Below are positions 27,098 to 37,105 of a DNA stretch of 64,000 nucleotides, piece by piece. The notes under the pieces were generated by a model, which saw only the letters and a list, made by a program, of their open reading frames with translations, was not told the origin of the DNA and did not search any database. A program made the translations under genes and the position numbers. Source of the stretch: RYN-230 sp963829725 (GTDB lineage: Bacteria > Actinomycetota > Actinomycetes > Streptosporangiales > Streptosporangiaceae). Each line of letters begins with the position of its first letter. Position 1 is the stretch's first letter. The stretch spans positions 62,001 through 126,000 of the forward strand of contig CAWHJW010000009.1 in NCBI GenBank assembly GCA_963829725.1, in the 5' to 3' direction.

Positions 27098-27133
27098 TGT
27101 TCGCTTAACGAACACCAGTTCTGTGCTCGAACA
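27098..27133. promoter_or_regulatory. Candidate IclR-type operator for the aromatic aldehyde operon
   Basis: TGTTCG-CTTAA-CGAACA (27098-27114) is a perfect six-base inverted repeat, and a further CGAACA half-site occurs 19 bases on (27128-27133). A palindrome plus one extra direct half-site is the arrangement bound by IclR-family regulators of protocatechuate/4-hydroxybenzoate genes such as PcaU and PobR. It sits in the divergent gap between the dehydrogenase and the amidohydrolase. The assignment to IclR is inference; no IclR gene is in the window. Confidence 0.5.
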
Positions 27134-27262
27134 TTGCGAATCTAGATGAGACCGCAGGCCAGTGTCAACGAGGGTGGCGGCGCGGTGGTGCCGGGCCACG
27201 CGGTACCGGGCCGCGGCCGGGGTCCTGTACCAGCCCGGGCGGCGCATGCTACCCCTGGGTCC

Positions 27263-28413
27263 ATGACCGAGACTGCGGAACGGGCCCTGGATGAGGACAT
27301 CGCAGCGCTGGCCCTGACCGACCACCACGTCCACCCGGCGCTGGCTTCCGGCCTGGCGCCGCACGAGTTCGAGGGGCTGCTCACCGAGTCCGACCGGCCG
27401 GTCCCGCCGTGGATGACCCAGTTCGACTCCCAGCTGGGGGTGGCGGTCCGCCGCTGGTGCGCGCCGGTGCTCGGCCTGGACCCGTTCGCCGCGCCCGGGG
27501 ACTACCTGGCCCGCCGGGCCGGACTGGGGCCGGGGGAGGTCACCCGGCGGCTGCTGCGGGCCAGCGGCATCGGCCACTACCTGCTCGACACCGGCTACCA
27601 GGCTGACGGCATGCTCGACCTGGCGGGCATGCAGGCGGCGTCCGGGGCAGCCGCCGACGAGATCGTCCGGCTGGAGAGCGTGGCCGAGGAGGCGCTGCTG
27701 GCCGGGGACGCCACCGCGGCCGGGTTCGCCGGCGGCTGGCCGAGGCCCTGGCCGAGCGGGTGCCCGGCGCCGTCGGCCTCAAGAGCATCATCGGCTACCG
27801 GCACGGGCTCGACTTCGACCCGGAGCCGCCCGCCGCGGCCGAGGTGGCCGCGGCCGCCGGGCACTGGCTGCGCCAGGCCGAGCTGACCGGGCAGGCCCGG
27901 GTGACCGACCCGGTGCTGCTCCGGCACCTGCTGTGGAGCGGGCTGTCACACGGGCTGCCGCTGCAGCTGCACACCGGCTTCGGTGACCCGGACGCGGACC
28001 TGCGGCGGAATGACCCGCTGCTGCTGCGCGGCTTCCTGGAGCGGGCCGAACCGCACGGCGTGCCCATCATGCTGCTGCACTGCTACCCCTACCATCGCGG
28101 GGCCGGGCACCTGGCCAGTGCCTACCCGCATGTGTTCCTGGACGTCGGGCTGGCCATCAACCACACCGGGGCGCGGGCGGCCGCGGTCGTGGCCGAGTCC
28201 CTCGAACTGGCCCCGTTCGGCAAGGTGCTGTTCTCCTCCGACGCGTGGGGCCCGGCTGAGCTGCACTACCTGGGCGCGCTGCTGTGGCGCCGGGCCGCCG
28301 CCGCCGTGCTCGGCCGCTGGGTCGCCGACGGCGACTGGAGCCGCGCGGACGCCCTCCGGGTGGCCGGGATGATCGCCGCCGGCAACGCCCGCCGGGTGTA
28401 CGGCCTGGACTAG
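27263..28413 (+). pseudogene. Amidohydrolase family (PF04909-like) metal-dependent hydrolase, frameshifted
   Basis: ATG 27263 opens with MTETAERALDEDIAALALTD and then HHVHPAL, whose HxH is the first metal ligand pair of the TIM-barrel amidohydrolases. At 27733-27738 one base is missing; the second frame continues GAVGLKSIIGYRHGL, LPLQLHTGFGDPDADL (third His), IMLLHCYPYHR (fourth His) and VLFSSDAWGP (catalytic Asp), ending at 28413. About 383 residues overall. In several actinomycetes this hydrolase is found alone or fused to glutamine-synthetase-like proteins in amide or polyamine metabolism; no such partner is visible here. All catalytic residues survive, so an indel error is plausible. Confidence 0.8.
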
Positions 28414-28452
28414 GGACTGCGGACGGGCCCGCGGCCGGAGTGCCGCCGGTGG

Positions 28453-29019
28453 TCATCTGCCCGCGGCCACGGCTTTGAGCTCGTCGAACGATTCCCGGAT
28501 GTGCTGCGCCAAGTCCCGCTGCCCGGCGTCGTTCACCCACTGTTCGAACGCGATCCTGAAGACGGCGATTCCTGCCTCGGCGGCGAGGCTTGCGGCTGGG
28601 TCCTTGACTCCGCGCCCGCGCAACGTGTCGGCGAGCGCCGCGGACAAGGCCGCGAGCTTTATCAGCTCGCGTTCCCGCAGGTCCGCGTTCGCGGCAATGA
28701 CGGCCTGGCGCAGCCCGGCGTACTCACGGCGCTCCCCGAACAGGTCGGCCACGCTCTCGAGGGCCGCGGCCACCGCGTCGATCGGCGCCACGGAATCAGG
28801 GGTCCTGGCGAGGGCGCTGACCAGGTAGTCCTGCAACGCGCCCGCGCCCGCGAACAGGACCTCGCGCTTGTCCGCGAAGTGCCGGAAGAACGTCCGCTCG
28901 GTGAGCCCCGCCCGCCTGGCGATCTCCGCCACCGTCGTTGGCTCGAACCCGCGCTCGCCGTAGAGCTCCAGTGCCGCCTTCTCGAGCCGGCCACGCGCGT
29001 CTGGTTCCCACCGGCCCAT
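28453..29019 (-). CDS. TetR/AcrR family transcriptional regulator
   Basis: 188 aa. The N-terminal helix-turn-helix is clear: ALELYGERGFEPTTVAEIAR followed by RAGLTERTFFRHFADKREVL. The C-terminal ligand domain is helical and typical of TetR_C proteins in which the effector is unknown. The gene is divergent from the NAD(P)-binding epimerase-like gene, and the 118-base gap between them holds a palindrome with flanking direct repeats. This strongly suggests that the protein represses both itself and that gene. Confidence 0.9.
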   Translation of the reverse strand: MGRWEPDARGRLEKAALELYGERGFEPTTVAEIARRAGLTERTFFRHFADKREVLFAGAGALQDYLVSALARTPDSVAPIDAVAAALESVADLFGERREYAGLRQAVIAANADLRERELIKLAALSAALADTLRGRGVKDPAASLAAEAGIAVFRIAFEQWVNDAGQRDLAQHIRESFDELKAVAAGR

Positions 29020-29043
29020 GTCCCGATCCTATCTGACGGCAGC

Positions 29044-29085
29044 CACTGACATCGCGTGATACTGTGATGACAGTAACTGACATCG
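29044..29085. promoter_or_regulatory. Operator between the divergent tetR and epimerase genes
   Basis: TACTGT-GATG-ACAGTA (29060-29075) is a perfect six-base inverted repeat with a four-base spacer. It is bracketed by two direct copies of ACTGACATCG (29045-29054 and 29076-29085). It is AT-rich against the background and lies in the shared promoter region, so it is the natural binding site of the adjacent TetR protein. Confidence 0.65.
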
Positions 29086-29137
29086 AACTGTCCTTGCGCC
29101 GACCATGCGCTGGCAGTTAACGACCCGGAGGTTTCTC

Positions 29138-30079
29138 ATGCGTGTATTCGTCACCGGCGCATCCGGCTGGATCGGCTCCGCCGTCGTACCCGAGCTCACC
29201 GCCGCGGGCCACCAGGTCACCGGGCTGGCCCGCTCGGATGCCTCGGCCGCTGCTCTCACCGCGGCCGGGGCACAGGTGGTTCGCGGCACCCTGGATGACC
29301 TTGACACCCTGCGGAGTGCCGCGACGGCATCGGATGGTGTCATCCACCTCGCGTTCAAGCACGACATCGCGTTCACGGGGGACTTCGAGGGCGCAGCCCA
29401 GGCGGATCGCCGCGCCATCGAGACCTTCGGCGAGGCGCTGGCGGGCTCTGGCCGGCCGTTCCTCATCGCCTCCGGGACGCTCGGGCTCGCACCGGGGCGG
29501 GTGGCGACCGAACGAGACGACGGGCATGGCCCCGGCCCGCTTGCGGCGCCTGCGGCGGCCAGCGGCCCGGCGATGCGGCTGGCCAATGCGGAGATGACGC
29601 TCTCCTTCGCGTCCCGCAGTGTCCGCTCGTCCGTGCTGCGGCTCCCCCCGACGGTGCACGGCGACGGGGATAACGGCTTCATGGCGGCCCTGGTCGGCAT
29701 GGCCCGCGGCAGGGGCGTCTCCGGCTACCTCGGTGACGGGTCCAACCGCTGGCCCGCCGTGCACCGGCTCGATGCCGCGCACCTCTTCCGCCTGGCGCTG
29801 GAGAAGGCCCCGGCGGGATCGGTGCTGCACGCGGTCGCCGACGAGGGCGTCCCGATCCGCGACATCGCCGAAGTGATCGGACGGCACCTGGACGTGCCGG
29901 TGGCCTCCATCCCCGCTGAGCAGGCCGGCGAGCAGTTCGGCTTCCTGGCCGGCTTCGTGGGCATCGACGCCCCGGCCTCGAGTGGGCTGACCCGCGAGCT
30001 GCTGGGATGGCAGCCGACGCAGCCCGGGCTCATCGACGACCTCGACAAGGGCCACTACTTCGACCACCCATCCGCCTGA
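29138..30079 (+). CDS. NAD-dependent epimerase/dehydratase (extended SDR) family protein
   Basis: 313 aa from ATG 29138, preceded by GGAGG at 6 bases; the ORF extension to 29105 ignores that site. The Rossmann N-terminus MRVFVTGASGWIGSAVVPEL carries the GxxGxxG dinucleotide motif. Downstream come VIHLAFKHD, FLIASGTLGLAPG, VRSSVLRLPPTVHGDGDNGF and WPAVHRLDAAHLFRLALEKA, which place it with atypical extended SDRs that lack the full YxxxK pair. The reaction is unknown; relatives act on nucleotide sugars or small carbonyl compounds. Probably repressed by the divergent TetR protein through the operator at 29060. Confidence 0.87.
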   Translation: MRVFVTGASGWIGSAVVPELTAAGHQVTGLARSDASAAALTAAGAQVVRGTLDDLDTLRSAATASDGVIHLAFKHDIAFTGDFEGAAQADRRAIETFGEALAGSGRPFLIASGTLGLAPGRVATERDDGHGPGPLAAPAAASGPAMRLANAEMTLSFASRSVRSSVLRLPPTVHGDGDNGFMAALVGMARGRGVSGYLGDGSNRWPAVHRLDAAHLFRLALEKAPAGSVLHAVADEGVPIRDIAEVIGRHLDVPVASIPAEQAGEQFGFLAGFVGIDAPASSGLTRELLGWQPTQPGLIDDLDKGHYFDHPSA

Positions 30080-30142
30080 CCGACCGCGCCAGAAGGGGAA
30101 TGACCCGGCGCCAGCTCGCCGGACTGTCGCGCTGGGATGCCC

Positions 30143-30196
30143 GCCAGGTTCGTGACCGGGACCGCGCTGGCCGTGGACGGCGGCATGCACATCTGA
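30143..30196 (+). pseudogene. C-terminal relic of a classical SDR oxidoreductase
   Basis: Seventeen codons reading ARFVTGTALAVDGGMHI and a TGA, the standard end of short-chain dehydrogenases (FVTGxxxxVDGG). Nothing upstream continues the domain. The remainder of the gene has been lost, probably by a deletion that joined it to the end of the epimerase gene. Confidence 0.65.
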
Positions 30197-30201
30197 GCGG
30201 G

Positions 30202-30233
30202 GGGCGCGGCCGCGGCGCGCGGGCGCCGCGCCC
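30202..30233 (+). terminator. GC-rich hairpin after the epimerase/SDR relic
   Basis: GGGCGCGGC (30202-30210) pairs with GCCGCGCCC (30225-30233) around a 14-base GC-rich loop. Positioned to end transcription from the upstream + strand gene. Confidence 0.5.
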
Positions 30234-30401
30234 GTGACCTGTCTGCTAAGCGGATACCTGCGATGAGGGCCTGTGCGAAATCCCTGGTAAAACCTGGATA
30301 ATTTGCGGGCCCGGATCGTCCCTCTCTGTCATGCTGCGGACACGTCTGGTCACACGGAGCGCTGGCCGGGAGGGCCTGGCGCGGGGGGGACATTCCACAG
30401 C

Positions 30402-31358
30402 ATGGTGCACGCGAATGATCTCACATATGGTCCGGTCACGCCGGTGCTCGGCTATGTCATGTCCTGCCTGGGCTGTTTCCTGGGCCTGAGGTGCACCACC
30501 CGGGCCCGGGCGCTGCAGGGCGCGCAGCGGGCCCGGTGGTTACTGCTGGCCACGGTGTCCATCGCCACCACCGGCATCTGGGTGATGCACTTCGTGGCGA
30601 TGCTCGGCTTCAGCATCCCCGGCCAGACCATCCGGTACAGCGTGCCCATCACGGTCCTGTCCATGATGATCGCGGTGCTGGTGGTGGGGGCCGGGCTGCT
30701 GATCGTCGGGTTCGGCACCGCCGGGACGCGGAACCTGCTGCTGGGCGGCCTGATCATCGGCTGCGGGGTGGCCAGCATGCACTACATCGGCATGGCAGCG
30801 ATGCGGATGCCTGACGCCGTCCGGTACAGCTTCCCCGTGGTGCTCCTCTCGGTGCTCATCTCGGTGGTGGCCGGGACGGCCGCGCTCTGGGCCGCACTGC
30901 GGCTGACCGCCGTCTGGTCCACGCTGGCCGCCTCGCTGATCATGGGCGTGGCGGTCAGCGGGATGCACTACACCGGCATGGCCGCGATGGGCCTCTCCTC
31001 GGCCGTGGGCCCGGCGATGGCGGCCGGCCTGCAGGGCGGGGTCAGCGCGCAGGCGTTCCTGCTCCCGCTGATCATCGGCATCAGCATGCTGGCGTTCACC
31101 CTGACCGTGGTCATCTCGCTGTCCCCGACCGAGGTTGAGATCCGGGAGGAAGCGGCGCTGATGGCCCGGATCAGCCGCCACCGGCGGGACCGGGCCATGC
31201 CCGCGGCGCAGCCAGCGGGGCCGGCGGGGCAGCAGCCAGGCCTGCCCGGGGCGCAGCCGGGCCTGGACGGGCACCAGCCGGGGTGGCCTGGCCCGGGCCA
31301 GGCGGTGCCGGGACAGCTGGACGCTGACCCGGGCCGCTGGTTCCAGCCCGGCGACTAG
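30402..31358 (+). CDS. MHYT domain integral membrane sensor
   Basis: 318 aa from ATG 30402. Seven hydrophobic segments contain three copies of the MHYT motif: VMHFVAM, SMHYIGMAAM and GMHYTGMAAM. The motif residues are thought to coordinate copper, and MHYT proteins are proposed sensors of oxygen, CO or NO. Most MHYT proteins elsewhere are fused to GGDEF/EAL or kinase domains; this one has only a short cytoplasmic tail that ends in a disordered Gln/Pro/Gly-rich stretch of about 55 residues. It would therefore have to signal through a partner. A perfect palindromic terminator follows. Confidence 0.88.
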   Translation: MVHANDLTYGPVTPVLGYVMSCLGCFLGLRCTTRARALQGAQRARWLLLATVSIATTGIWVMHFVAMLGFSIPGQTIRYSVPITVLSMMIAVLVVGAGLLIVGFGTAGTRNLLLGGLIIGCGVASMHYIGMAAMRMPDAVRYSFPVVLLSVLISVVAGTAALWAALRLTAVWSTLAASLIMGVAVSGMHYTGMAAMGLSSAVGPAMAAGLQGGVSAQAFLLPLIIGISMLAFTLTVVISLSPTEVEIREEAALMARISRHRRDRAMPAAQPAGPAGQQPGLPGAQPGLDGHQPGWPGPGQAVPGQLDADPGRWFQPGD

Positions 31359-31372
31359 CGGCCCGCATCATC

Positions 31373-31412
31373 GCAGCGGCCCGTCCCGGCCATGGCCGGG
31401 ACGGGCCGCTGC
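31373..31412 (+). terminator. Perfect 40-base palindromic terminator
   Basis: GCAGCGGCCCGTCCCGGCCA and its exact reverse complement form one uninterrupted 40-base palindrome 15 bases after the MHYT gene stop. No U-tract. Confidence 0.75.
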
Positions 31413-31532
31413 CGTGCTGGCCGGGCCGCCACAATTCCGCCACCTCCGCCCCGTTGGCGGTCCCCCGGGATGTTTTCGGCGGGGATTCAGGTTCTCCCAA
31501 GGCGGGCATGTCAGCGGAATGGGGGACACGAG

Positions 31533-32465
31533 GTGACAACCGTGATCGCGGTGATCGCCGCGGTCACCGCGGCGTTCTGCTTCGCGGTGGCCTCCCTGGT
31601 CCAGCAGTCCGAGGCCAGGGCCTCCGGGGCCGACGAGGTGATGCAGCCCCGGCTGCTGCTCGACCTGGCCCGCAGGCCGCGCTGGCTGGCCGGGGTCGGC
31701 CTGGACGCGCTGTCGTTCTTCATCCTGGCCCTGGCGCTCGCGTTCGGGCCACTCGCCCTGGTCCAGCCGCTGGCCGCGCTCGACGTGCTGTTCGCGCTGC
31801 CGCTGATCGCCCGGCGGCAGCGGCGCCGGCTCACCGGGGGTGACGCGGTCGGCGCGGCAGCGGTGGCGGGCGGCATCGTCATCTTCCTCGCGGTGGCCAT
31901 GCCGTCTGGCGGCGTCACCGTGCCCAGCCTTGGTGACTGGGCCCCGGTGTTCCTGGCCGCTGGCCTGCTGGCCGGGCTGTCCGCGCTGGCCGGGCTGCGG
32001 GTCCGCGGTAAGGCCCGGGTGGTCTGGCTGGCCGCGGCCGCGGGCGGCATCTACGGCGTGCTCAACGCGCTGACCAAGGCCACCGTGGACATCCTGTCCG
32101 AGCGCGGCATCGGGGTGCTGGCCACCTGGGAGCCGTGGGCGCTGCTGGTGACCGGCCTGGTCGGCGCGCTGCTCGGGCAGAGCGCGTTCTCCTCCGGGGC
32201 GCTGTCGCTCAGCCTGCCGGTGATCGACACGCTGGCGCCCCTCTCCGCGGTGGTCATCGCGGTGACGGTCTTCGACGAGCAGCTCGCCTCCGCGCCGTGG
32301 CAGCGCGGCCTGCAGCTAGCGGGCGGGGCGCTCGCGGTGGCCGGCATCGCCGTGCTGAGCCGGTCCTCCATCGTGGCCGCCGAGACCCGGTCCCCCCGGC
32401 CCGGTGATGAGGCCAGCGAGGGACGGCGTAGCGTGGTCCTCAAGAGCCGGGATTACGCAAACTAG
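31533..32465 (+). CDS. DMT (EamA-like) family transporter
   Basis: 310 aa. GTG 31533 is chosen: GGGGGA lies about 6 bases upstream and the first transmembrane helix begins immediately (VTTVIAVIAAVTAAFCFAVA). Nine to ten hydrophobic helices make two EamA-like halves, with the characteristic FGPLALVQPLAALDVLFALP and LSLPVIDTLAPLSAVVIAVT helices at the ends of the two halves. DMT transporters export metabolites or drugs, or act as nucleotide-sugar carriers; the substrate cannot be read. The C-terminal 30 residues are hydrophilic. Confidence 0.85.
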   Translation: MTTVIAVIAAVTAAFCFAVASLVQQSEARASGADEVMQPRLLLDLARRPRWLAGVGLDALSFFILALALAFGPLALVQPLAALDVLFALPLIARRQRRRLTGGDAVGAAAVAGGIVIFLAVAMPSGGVTVPSLGDWAPVFLAAGLLAGLSALAGLRVRGKARVVWLAAAAGGIYGVLNALTKATVDILSERGIGVLATWEPWALLVTGLVGALLGQSAFSSGALSLSLPVIDTLAPLSAVVIAVTVFDEQLASAPWQRGLQLAGGALAVAGIAVLSRSSIVAAETRSPRPGDEASEGRRSVVLKSRDYAN

Positions 32466-32489
32466 GCCTCAGGACATATGAATTAGGCC

Positions 32490-34571
<2,082 letters not shown>

Positions 34572-34677
34572 TGGGGCGCGGCCTGCGCATCTCGGGTGCT
34601 AAGTCGGGCCGATGGCGGCCGGATGAGCCGGCCTGGCCGGCTGGCGGCGGCCCGGGGGAGCCGCTAGGCTCAGGGCC

Positions 34678-34722
34678 ATGCGATCCAGTGCCCCGTCACG
34701 CCAGTGGTGGCGCCGCCGTTAG
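34678..34722 (+). CDS. trpL: trp operon leader peptide
   Basis: A 14-residue open frame, MRSSAPSRQWWRRR, with tandem Trp codons at positions 10-11, ends 101 bases before the TrpE start and just before a terminator-like hairpin. Tandem Trp codons in a tiny leader are the hallmark of transcription attenuation: ribosomes stalled for lack of charged tRNA-Trp prevent terminator formation. No ribosome site is obvious; TAGGCT at 34664-34669 could be a -10 box, giving an almost leaderless mRNA. Too short for routine gene calling. Confidence 0.75.
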   Translation: MRSSAPSRQWWRRR

Positions 34723-34755
34723 GCGGTTGCTGGCTCGCGCGTTCCGGCCATCCAG

Positions 34756-34787
34756 AAGCGACCGTCCGGTTACGGCGGTCGCTTTTT
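34756..34787 (+). terminator. Attenuator (intrinsic terminator) of the trp leader
   Basis: AAGCGACCG (34756-34764) pairs perfectly with CGGTCGCTT (34776-34784) around an 11-base loop, and TTTTT (34783-34787) follows. This is the only hairpin I noticed in the window with a clear U-tract. It lies 33 bases after the leader peptide stop and 37 bases before the TrpE start. Confidence 0.8.
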
Positions 34788-34823
34788 CTGCGCCCGCCTG
34801 AGACCGGCAGAAGGCAGGACCAG

Positions 34824-37054
34824 GTGGATCCGCAGCTACTCCAGCGGAGGGAATTCGTCACCGCGGGCGGGGTCAGCGTGACCCGCACCGCCGGGCCGTT
34901 CGGCCCGGACGTGCTGGACGAGGTCACCCGGCAGGTGGACGACCGGCGCGGCGGCGTGCTCAGCTCCGGCATGGAGTACCCGGGCCGGTACAGTCGCTGG
35001 CACCTCGCCTACGTCAACCCGTGCGCCGAGATCGTGGCCCGGGCCGGCGCATCGCGGCCCGGGCGCTGAACGCCCGCGGCGAGGTGCTACTGCCGGTGCT
35101 GGGCGAAGCGCTGCGCCGTGCAGGCGCGCCGGCGGCCGCCCCGGCGGGCACCGTCGAGGTGGTGATCCCGCAGCCGGAGGGGCTGCTCGCGGAGGAGGAC
35201 CGGAGTCGCCGGCCGACGGTGTTCTCCGCCCTCCGGGAAGTGATCGCCGCCTTCGCCGCCGACGATCCGCACCTGGGGCTGTACGGGGCGTTCGGCTATG
35301 ACCTGGCCTTCCAGTTCGAGCCGGTCCGGATGCGCGCGGAGCGGCCCGCGGCCCAGCGCGACCTGGTCCTGCACCTGCCCGACGAACTGTACGTGGTGGA
35401 CCGCAAGCGGGAGACGGCCGCGGTCTACCGCTACGAGTTCAGCGCCGGGGGGGCCAGCACGGCGGGGCTGCCCCGCGAGACACCCCCCGCGCCGGCCCGG
35501 GGTCAGCGGGGCGCAGGGGGCGTTGGGCAGGAAACGGTGCTCAGCCAGCCGGAGCCCGGTTCGTATGCGCGCATCGTGCGGGAGGCCAAGCCGCGGTTCG
35601 CCCGCGGCGACCTGTTCGAGGTGGTGCCCAGCCACGTGTTCCACGGCCGGTGCGACTCCCCGGCCGCCTTCTATGAGCGGCTCCGGCACAGAAACCCGGC
35701 GCCGTATGAGTTTTTCTTCAACCTCGGGGAAGAGGAGTGCCTGGTCGGCGCCTCGCCGGAAATGTACGTGCGGGTCAGCGGTGACCGGGTGGAAACCTGT
35801 CCGATCGCCGGCACGATCCGGCGCGGCGCCGACCCCCTGGGGGATGCGGACAACATCCTGGAGCTGCTCAGCTCGGCCAAGGACACCTCCGAGCTGACCA
35901 TGTGCACCGACGTGGACCGCAACGACAAGTCGCGGGTCTGCGTGCCCGGCAGCGTGAGCGTCATCGGGCGCCGCCAGATCGAGATGTACAGCCGGCTGAT
36001 CCACACCGTGGACCACATCGAGGGGCGGCTCCGCCCCGGGCTGGACGCGCTGGACGCGTTCCTCACCCACATGTGGGCGGTCACCGTCACGGGCGCGCCG
36101 AAGAACTGGGCCATGCAGTTCATCGAGGACCATGAGGGCGCGCCGCGCCGCTGGTACGGCGGGGCGGTCGGGGTGATCGGCTTCGACGGCAGCATGAACA
36201 CCGGGCTGACCCTGCGCACCGCGCACATCTCCGGCGGACTGGCGGCCGTGCGGGCCGGGGCCACCTTGCTGTTCGAGTCCGACCCGATGGCCGAGGAGCG
36301 GGAGACGGAGCTGAAGGCGCGGGCGCTGCTGGAGACGCTGGCCGGTTCCCAGTCAGCCGGCGGGCCGGTGCCGGGCGCGGCGGTCCCCGCCGCCGGGCCG
36401 GGCGGGGCAGCGGCCGCCGGGGCGGCGCGGCCCGGGGCGGGCCTGCGCCTGCTCCTGGTGGATCACCAGGACTCCTTCGTGCACACGCTGGCCGCCTACT
36501 TCCGGGAGCAGGGCGCCGAGGTGGTCACCCTGCGGGCCGGGCTGCCCGCCGCCGCGCTGGATGCCTGCGCGCCGGACCTGGTGGTCCTGTCACCCGGCCC
36601 GGGGCGGCCGTCCGACTTCGGCTGCGCCGGCCTGCTGGCCGAGCTGGACGCGCGGCGGCTGCCCGCGTTCGGTGTCTGCCTCGGGCTGCAGGCCATGGTT
36701 GAGCACGCCGGGGGAGAGCTGGGGCTGCTGCCCGAGCCCGCCCACGGCAAGCCGGGCCAGGTGCGGCGGATGGACACCGGCCGCCCGGGCCTGCTGGCCG
36801 GGCTCCCCGCCGAGTTCACCGCGGCCCGCTACCACTCGCTGCACGCGGTGCCCGAGCAGGTCAAGGGCGGTTTCGTGGTGACGGCCGTGACGCCGGACGG
36901 CGTGGTCATGGCCATCGAGGACGACGCGGCCGGGCGGTGGGCGGTGCAGTTCCACCCGGAGTCCATCCTCACCGCGGCCGGCGGCGCGGGCCACCAGGTC
37001 ATCGCCAACGTGCTGCGCCTGGTCCGGGCCCGGCTGGCCGCCCCGGCCGGCTGA
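34824..37054 (+). pseudogene. Fused anthranilate synthase TrpE-TrpG, frameshifted near the N-terminus
   Basis: GTG 34824 with AAGGCAGGA upstream. The first 73 codons (ending YVNPCAEIVAR) are in a different frame from the remaining 670; one base is missing in the G run at 35041-35046. TrpE part: LFEVVPSHVFHGRCDSP, PIAGTIRRGADPLGDADNIL, MCTDVDRNDKSRVCVPGSV and TVTGAPKNWAMQFIE. TrpG part starts at LLLVDHQDSFVHTLAAYF, with the oxyanion/nucleophile segment FGVCLGLQ, SPGPGRPSDFG, and the catalytic His/Glu in QFHPESIL. The enzyme makes anthranilate from chorismate and glutamine. Single-chain TrpE-G proteins occur in rhizobia and in actinomycete secondary metabolism. The attenuator upstream argues for tryptophan supply control. 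Confidence 0.88.
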
Positions 37055-37059
37055 GTTAC

Positions 37060-37096
37060 CGGGGCGGCGGCCCCGCCGGGGGCGGGCATCCGCCCG
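37060..37096. terminator. Pair of hairpins between convergent trpEG and acyl-CoA ligase genes
   Basis: CGGGGC-GGCG-GCCCCG (37060-37075) and CGGGC-ATCC-GCCCG (37083-37096) lie in the 51-base gap between two converging genes. Together they could terminate in both directions. Confidence 0.45.
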
Positions 37097-37105
37097 TCCC
37101 GGGCG

